From contig JAHLKC010000230.1 of the NCBI GenBank assembly GCA_025449115.1, positions 1 to 36,279 of the forward strand: 36,279 nucleotides of DNA, given 5' to 3'. The notes beneath the pieces were generated by a model. That model worked only from the letters and a program-made list of their open reading frames with translations. It searched no databases and had not been told where the DNA came from. Of this stretch, positions 31,943-36,279 are shown in pieces. How positions within the stretch are numbered: position 1 is the first letter of the stretch; each line of letters begins with the position of its first letter. This stretch comes from Chytridium lagenaria. Its lineage: Eukaryota; Chytridiomycota; Chytridiomycetes; Chytridiales; Chytridiaceae. Both the position numbers and the translations under genes were made by a program.

Positions 31943-33175
31943 TGCCGGCACTAGATAGTCGCTGGATGGGATGGTGGATGGGACGAGGCGTGGAATCTCA
32001 ACATGCCCTTTCCCCACATTTTCATGACCTTGTCAACGCAACTTTCGTGTAACATTGTCCGATTTGGCAAACACGCGAAGCCCCATAATCGCATGTTGCT
32101 GCCCAAAAAGGCTCAGAGTAAAGTCACTCGAGGCCGCGAGGCTAAGAAAAATCACTCAACTTCCCCGCAACTGGTTGATTGCGGGTGACGGCCATCAGCA
32201 AAGGCCATGACGCGCCAATGACATCTGCCATCATCCATTGTCTCAGCGAGCGGCATGCCAAACTTCTGGTTGGTGTATTATTTAATCCTGACAGCTGCTC
32301 TTGGCTGACGAGCATATCAGTATCCCAAGAAAAGCCTTCCTTTAAAAAATTGTACTGATTAAACAATAGAGGAAGTCTCGGCACAACTAATTCAACATTT
32401 TACTCCTAATAAATAATTCATCTTGGTTGTTACCTACTTCATTTAATACAACCCCCGCATCCGCAGCTTGGCTGATTGCCTCGTGAAGGGCTAACAATCT
32501 GTAGATGAAGATCCACTCTATTATCCACTTCCTCCACACGTCTCAGCTTGTTATGGAATGGTCTAACAAGATCCAGCACCTGTCTATTATAATCTACACA
32601 ATCAAGTCTAAAGAAGGAAAGATAAATTCCATAAAACCCCACCTATTTTCCATCCCCACAGCTTGAACGCTACCTCCACCTCCTACGATCCCATCCCATC
32701 GCGCTACGGACGTCCCTGCAAGTTGTGGGGTCTTCATTCATCCTGTTTCTGAGAGCCGAGGCAGTTTGCATCAAACCCTCCGAGTCTGGGCTGAGCCGAA
32801 TGGGCTGCTCGGATTCGCTTAGTTCACTTTTCAAAACGCATCTGAAAGAAATCTGGCCTAACGATTATTGAGATCGTCCCGCTGTTTTCACGGCATCCAG
32901 GTAATCACGTTACTATACAGACTTCACTGGATGAACCTCGCCTGCAATCTATAGTATCATCTCCTTACATTTCGTACACAATCCATCCTATCGCAAAGAA
33001 ACATTCTACATATCTACATCTTGAATGCTGTCTTACAAATGCAAGTGCGCATTGTAAGGTAACTTCTAAGTATAGACAGTGCATTTAGGGACATGGCATC
33101 ATCAAATTATTGGAGAGCACTCGGTAAGAGCATTAACAGAAAAAGAAATGCCATAGTTTATCTATTGTGCCATCT

Positions 33176-35751
33176 TTACGCAACAGCTGTCTGATGCCAT
33201 TCTCGCAACGTAATATTAAACGTCTTTCTCAACAAACCATTATCATACTCCGGCGAAAGATATGCGCCAGGTCCAGGAACAGGTTCCGCTTTTGCATTGA
33301 ATCGATCCTCCTGCAGCGCAGAAGTTAGATTCGTCATGAGGCGTGATATTTTGTTAAAGCAATACTTACGGAGCTGAGGAAAGCGCCGTGCTTGACGGCA
33401 GGTCTCTCCAATGTGTTACCGTTGATGTCGTATTCACCTGGTCCAGGTCCCTTTGGAAGTGCTGCAAATAAAAGGCATGAGAAAGAACACCAGAAGGAAT
33501 CAACACGGGTGGGTGAACAGGTAAACGTACTTGGGAACAGCTCTCGAGTCATTTGGTTTGTAAGGCTGGGGTTTTGAATCCTTCCCTTCTTCTTCACGGC
33601 TTCAAACGATTCCGCAATCTGATAAGCACCTGGAGGCGAATTTCTACGGATCATATTAGCCTCAGAACGTTGCTGAACCGCGTCATACCAGATCCACCGT
33701 TCGCCTGAAACCTCTGCGTCTGCGTGCCAAAAGCAGATATACGGACTTTTGCTGGATCCACAGGAATGCCTCCAACCACAACCGTGATCCTCTTTGAAGC
33801 GGGCCTTCGTCTTCCAGCGGACTTGGAGTAAGATTTTTCGGCAGAGCCGTTCCGACTCGACATGCCACCGATTTGAGCGGTTCCCATTCGTCCAGATTTG
33901 ATGGGGATATCACTTTTACGTGGTTTCGGGAGCTGTCGTTCGATATCGTAGGCGCCAGGTCCAGGATCCAAAGCTTGAGGGGGCTGAAACCACGATATAA
34001 GCAACACTTGAAAGTAAATTGATGCGATACGGAACTAACCATTTTCTGCGAAAATCTCTCACTAATAGATCCGAATGGCTTTGAACGACTCCCGATAAAC
34101 GCATTATTCTTCTTATGTATTTTCCCAATAATACTATCAATCGCATCCAATTCATAACTCCCCGGCGCAGGCAAGTGCTTGATTTTACTGTCTACCGCAA
34201 CATCAAAGCGACTGGTCGTCGATCCAAATGGCTGAGGTTTGAATAGGAAGGGTTTGGGGAGATTGGCGAGTTCGGGGTAATATGAACCTGGACCAGGGGT
34301 TTTCATTTGCTCGATGGGGATGTAGTTGATGTTGGAGTGGGAAGCTGTACCGCCGAATGCTGGGATAACGGTGTTGCGGGATCGCGGTACTTGGAAGCTA
34401 AGCTTGACATCATATGCGCCTGGTCCAGGAACACCCTAGATTCAGCGAAAAACATGAAAATGAGCCTCAATAGAATAATTATTGGAAGTGGCACCTTTTT
34501 CTTTTCCTCTGCGACAATGGCATCAGTGAGACGTGTGCAAGGCGCCAAAGTCATGAGAGCGGGTCCAGTTCCGATTTCGTAATTTCCGTGTAGATATTTG
34601 ATTGAAGCTTCGGCATTGTAAAGGCAGGGACCCGGGGAGTCTTGAATTTTGAATTTGAGACCTTTCTCATCTTTGCCAAAAGTGTAACCGTGTCGTTCAA
34701 GTTTGGCTCGTTCGACAAAAGAGGTGTTGAAGTTGTATGCGGGTCCTGGCTTTTATAGAACTTGAGTTTCACTTTATGTTAAAGGGATTCTTACGTCTTC
34801 CTTCCGCTTTGGTGGTTTTCTGGGAATAAGTTCTCCATCTTTAAGAAAATAAAACATAGCCGGAGAACATAAAAGTTCATTGCGGAAGAGTCAGACAGGT
34901 AACCATACCCTCATTTTCCTGATATCCAAAAGCAGAATGTCCGACTGGAATACTGGGCGGGATAAACTTTCTTCTCCAAACTATCGTAGGTTTCTTTCGA
35001 TCTCCTCTTGACTCCGCGGTAGGTGGAGGTGGAGAAGAATTCACGTTTGCCTTGGAGTGAGCTCGTGCTGACAGAAGCATACTCCTCGCCTCCACACCAC
35101 TTACTTCATTTTGTCCTCCTCCGCGGACGTTTGAAATTCTTTCCTTACTTCCTTGTCCATCCCCCCGAACGATGGTTGGCTGTACCCACCCTGGTCGACA
35201 TCCTCGTACCCATTTTCTAAAACCTCTCCAAGAATCTCTGCCCGTTTCCTCCCATCCCCCACCCCAAAAATCACAGGTTCCTGAGCCAAAGGGTTCCCGA
35301 TCGCAGTAACCATCTCATTCTTCACGGCATGGATTTCGCCTTTTTGGATTTAAGCGAGCTCGGGATAGCGTATGAGCCTGGCCTGGGTCGTGGAAACGAT
35401 TTTGTTGAAACGCGTGGCTCGGGAGCGGCCAAAGAGGGCGGCTTTTTCGACATTGTTGAGACCAACTTGGGCGATGGGGGCGTCGTAGGCTCCGGGTGCC
35501 GGCCGGAGGAGATGACTTCGTCAAAGTATGACTTTCGAGGTGTCAGTGACGCAAAAGGTGCGAACCTGTTGTTGACAAATTTGTTAGTTACGCTCACCTC
35601 ACCACGGGTTTGGTGGAGACGTACCCGTTAATGCCTAATGTTTCCCAGCGATCAAGGCTGCCTCGTCGGCAGTGTAGCATCCGGGGCCGAGGTTTGGGTT
35701 AGCATGATCTTGATCAGGAGCCAGAAACTTTCTTTCAGCTCTAGAGTACAT
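33176..35751 (-). CDS. Sperm-tail PG-rich repeat (STPG2-like) axonemal protein
   Basis: Probable microtubule-associated component of the flagellar axoneme. Starts MYSRAERKFLAPDQDHANPN at ATG 35749-35751 and ends LREWHQTAVA at TAA 33176-33178. The protein carries at least seven PG-rich repeats: LGPGCYTAD, RPRPGSYAIP, GVPGPGAYDVKLSF, KTPGPGSYYPELANLPKPF, PAPGSYELDAIDS, DPGPGAYDIERQLPKPR and KGPGPGEYDINGNTLERPA, with a last VPGPGAYLSPEYDNG. Each is spaced by F-x-S/T-R-x-x-Rf-like segments (FGSTTSRFDVAV, FGSISERF). A non-repeat, charged central part (AQEPVIFGVGDGRKRAEILG, EARSMLLSARAHSKANVNSS) separates the first two repeats from the rest. Many short introns. Frame breaks near 35655 and 35327 split otherwise continuous sequence. 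Family membership is secure; STPG2 orthology is inferred from length and start. Confidence 0.87.
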
Positions 35752-36279
35752 GTTTTCTATTGTCAAGTCGCCTGTGGGATCGATTGATCTCTTCCTATGC
35801 TCTGGTCCTCGGAGAAAGAATTATGCGCAGCTTTGCATGCAGGCCAGGCCAGCTAATAGTCGAGAATTCCAGGATGGAAGCGAAGATCTCTTGCATGGAA
35901 ATCTTGCAGATTTATGGAATGGTAGCCATACCCCTTCAACGCAGTTAAAGCTGTGTGCTGACCACGTCTACGATGATAAACCGCATATTGCAGACCTCTT
36001 TACCTCCTACTCTCCTATTCCGCCATTATACCAACTCTTTCACCAAGCTGGACAATGCAACCGTTAAATCGCTAAGATGCTGAACTTTAAAGCATTTTGA
36101 ATGAAATTTCAAACGAGGCTCAAGGCACAAGAGCGTGTATGCAGGAAGAGATTTTGCTGGTAAATGGGCCGACAACAAACACTAGACAACTTGTGATGCT
36201 GAGTTGTTGAGTTCTTCCTGCACGTATCCCACACATACACTAACGCAAAACATCAATTGAAAATAAGTAATGCTGCTTC
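35752..36279. other. Region upstream of the STPG gene to the window end
   Basis: About 530 bp, presumably the STPG promoter and whatever follows. A 105-codon open frame at 35750-36067 (+) overlaps the STPG start and has no recognisable motif. I do not call it because it reads antisense through the promoter. A separated 10-bp inverted repeat lies at 36140-36222. Confidence 0.4.
36140..36222. repeat. Separated 10-bp inverted repeat
   Basis: tgcaggaaga at 36140-36149 and tcttcctgca at 36213-36222 are exact reverse complements with a 63-nt spacer. A second, weaker pair (acaact/agttgt) sits inside. This could fold as a two-part stem but may be chance at this size. Confidence 0.5.

Larger units (their letters stand above)
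31842..33175. other. Intergenic region upstream of the protease and downstream of the STPG gene
   Basis: About 1.33 kb. The first 100 bp holds the protease promoter. From about 32000 to 33175 I find no gene, RNA or repeat: open frames at 32142-32384 (-) and 32439-32642 (-) have no recognisable features. Long upstream space plus the TATA box could reflect complex control of the protease. Confidence 0.45.

Noticed and set aside
3086..35751. Programmed translational frameshifting as the cause of the many frame breaks
   Set aside because: The required shifts differ in direction, lie in unrelated contexts, lack a common slippery motif and occur several times per gene, which fits sequencing indels better.
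35750..36067. 105-codon plus-strand open frame overlapping the STPG start
   Set aside because: No family resemblance; antisense through a presumed promoter. Possible but unsupported.
1..36279. Biosynthetic gene cluster, CRISPR array, transposase or reverse transcriptase
   Set aside because: No repeats with regular spacers, no transposase or reverse-transcriptase motifs and no clustered backbone enzymes were found; the genes are mainly housekeeping.

Overview
The window is nuclear DNA from a fungus, most likely a zoosporic (chytrid-type) fungus. The genes carry many short GT...AG introns, mostly 40-110 nt. The proteins are fungal/opisthokont in type. One gene is a large sperm-tail PG-rich repeat protein, a family found in organisms with flagella. 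A secreted phosphoesterase ends in a Cys-rich tail that I associate from memory with chytrids. The lineage call is inference, not proof.

Layout. 1-2480 (+): C-terminal two thirds of the TFIIH helicase XPD/Rad3, cut by the window edge. 3086-5261 (-): single-pass membrane protein with poly-Gln and an SH3 domain. 6177-7586 (+): secreted phosphoesterase. 7934-8990 (+): ubiquitin C-terminal hydrolase. 9168-10641 (-): replication factor C subunit (human RFC2/yeast Rfc4 type), divergent across only 70 bp from an unassigned gene, 10712-12062 (+). 12314-14276 (+): HSL-type alpha/beta hydrolase. 15531-16920 (+): SRF/MCM1-type MADS-box factor. 17981-19499 (-): ERCC1/Rad10. 19735-21245 (-): eIF5. 22294-22941 (+): SnoaL-like protein, tail to tail with a GH16 glycosidase (22968-24131, -). 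24664-26259 (-): SLC35F6-type transporter. 27065-27572 (-): small membrane protein. 28237-30051 (-): OST48/Wbp1. 30897-31841 (-): secreted M43 metalloprotease. 33176-35751 (-): STPG protein.

How the genes relate. There is no operon and no visible biosynthetic cluster. Most genes are housekeeping: DNA repair/replication (XPD, ERCC1, RFC), translation (eIF5), ubiquitin turnover (UCH), N-glycosylation (OST48) and transcription (MADS). Three secreted enzymes (phosphoesterase, GH16, M43 protease) suit an osmotrophic fungus. XPD, ERCC1 and RFC all serve nucleotide excision repair and lie within 19.5 kb, which may be chance.

Main caveat. Almost every gene except XPD and SLC35F6 needs one or more single-base frame corrections, mostly in short homopolymers, although the amino-acid sequence is otherwise conserved and free of nonsense substitutions. 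This looks like uncorrected indel errors in the assembly rather than gene decay. I found no CRISPR, rRNA, tRNA, transposase or reverse transcriptase. The most unusual non-coding signals are a ~140-bp dispersed direct repeat (26356-26500 and 28007-28155) and a perfect 10-bp inverted repeat just downstream of a TATA box in front of the protease gene. I see no convincing undescribed system.
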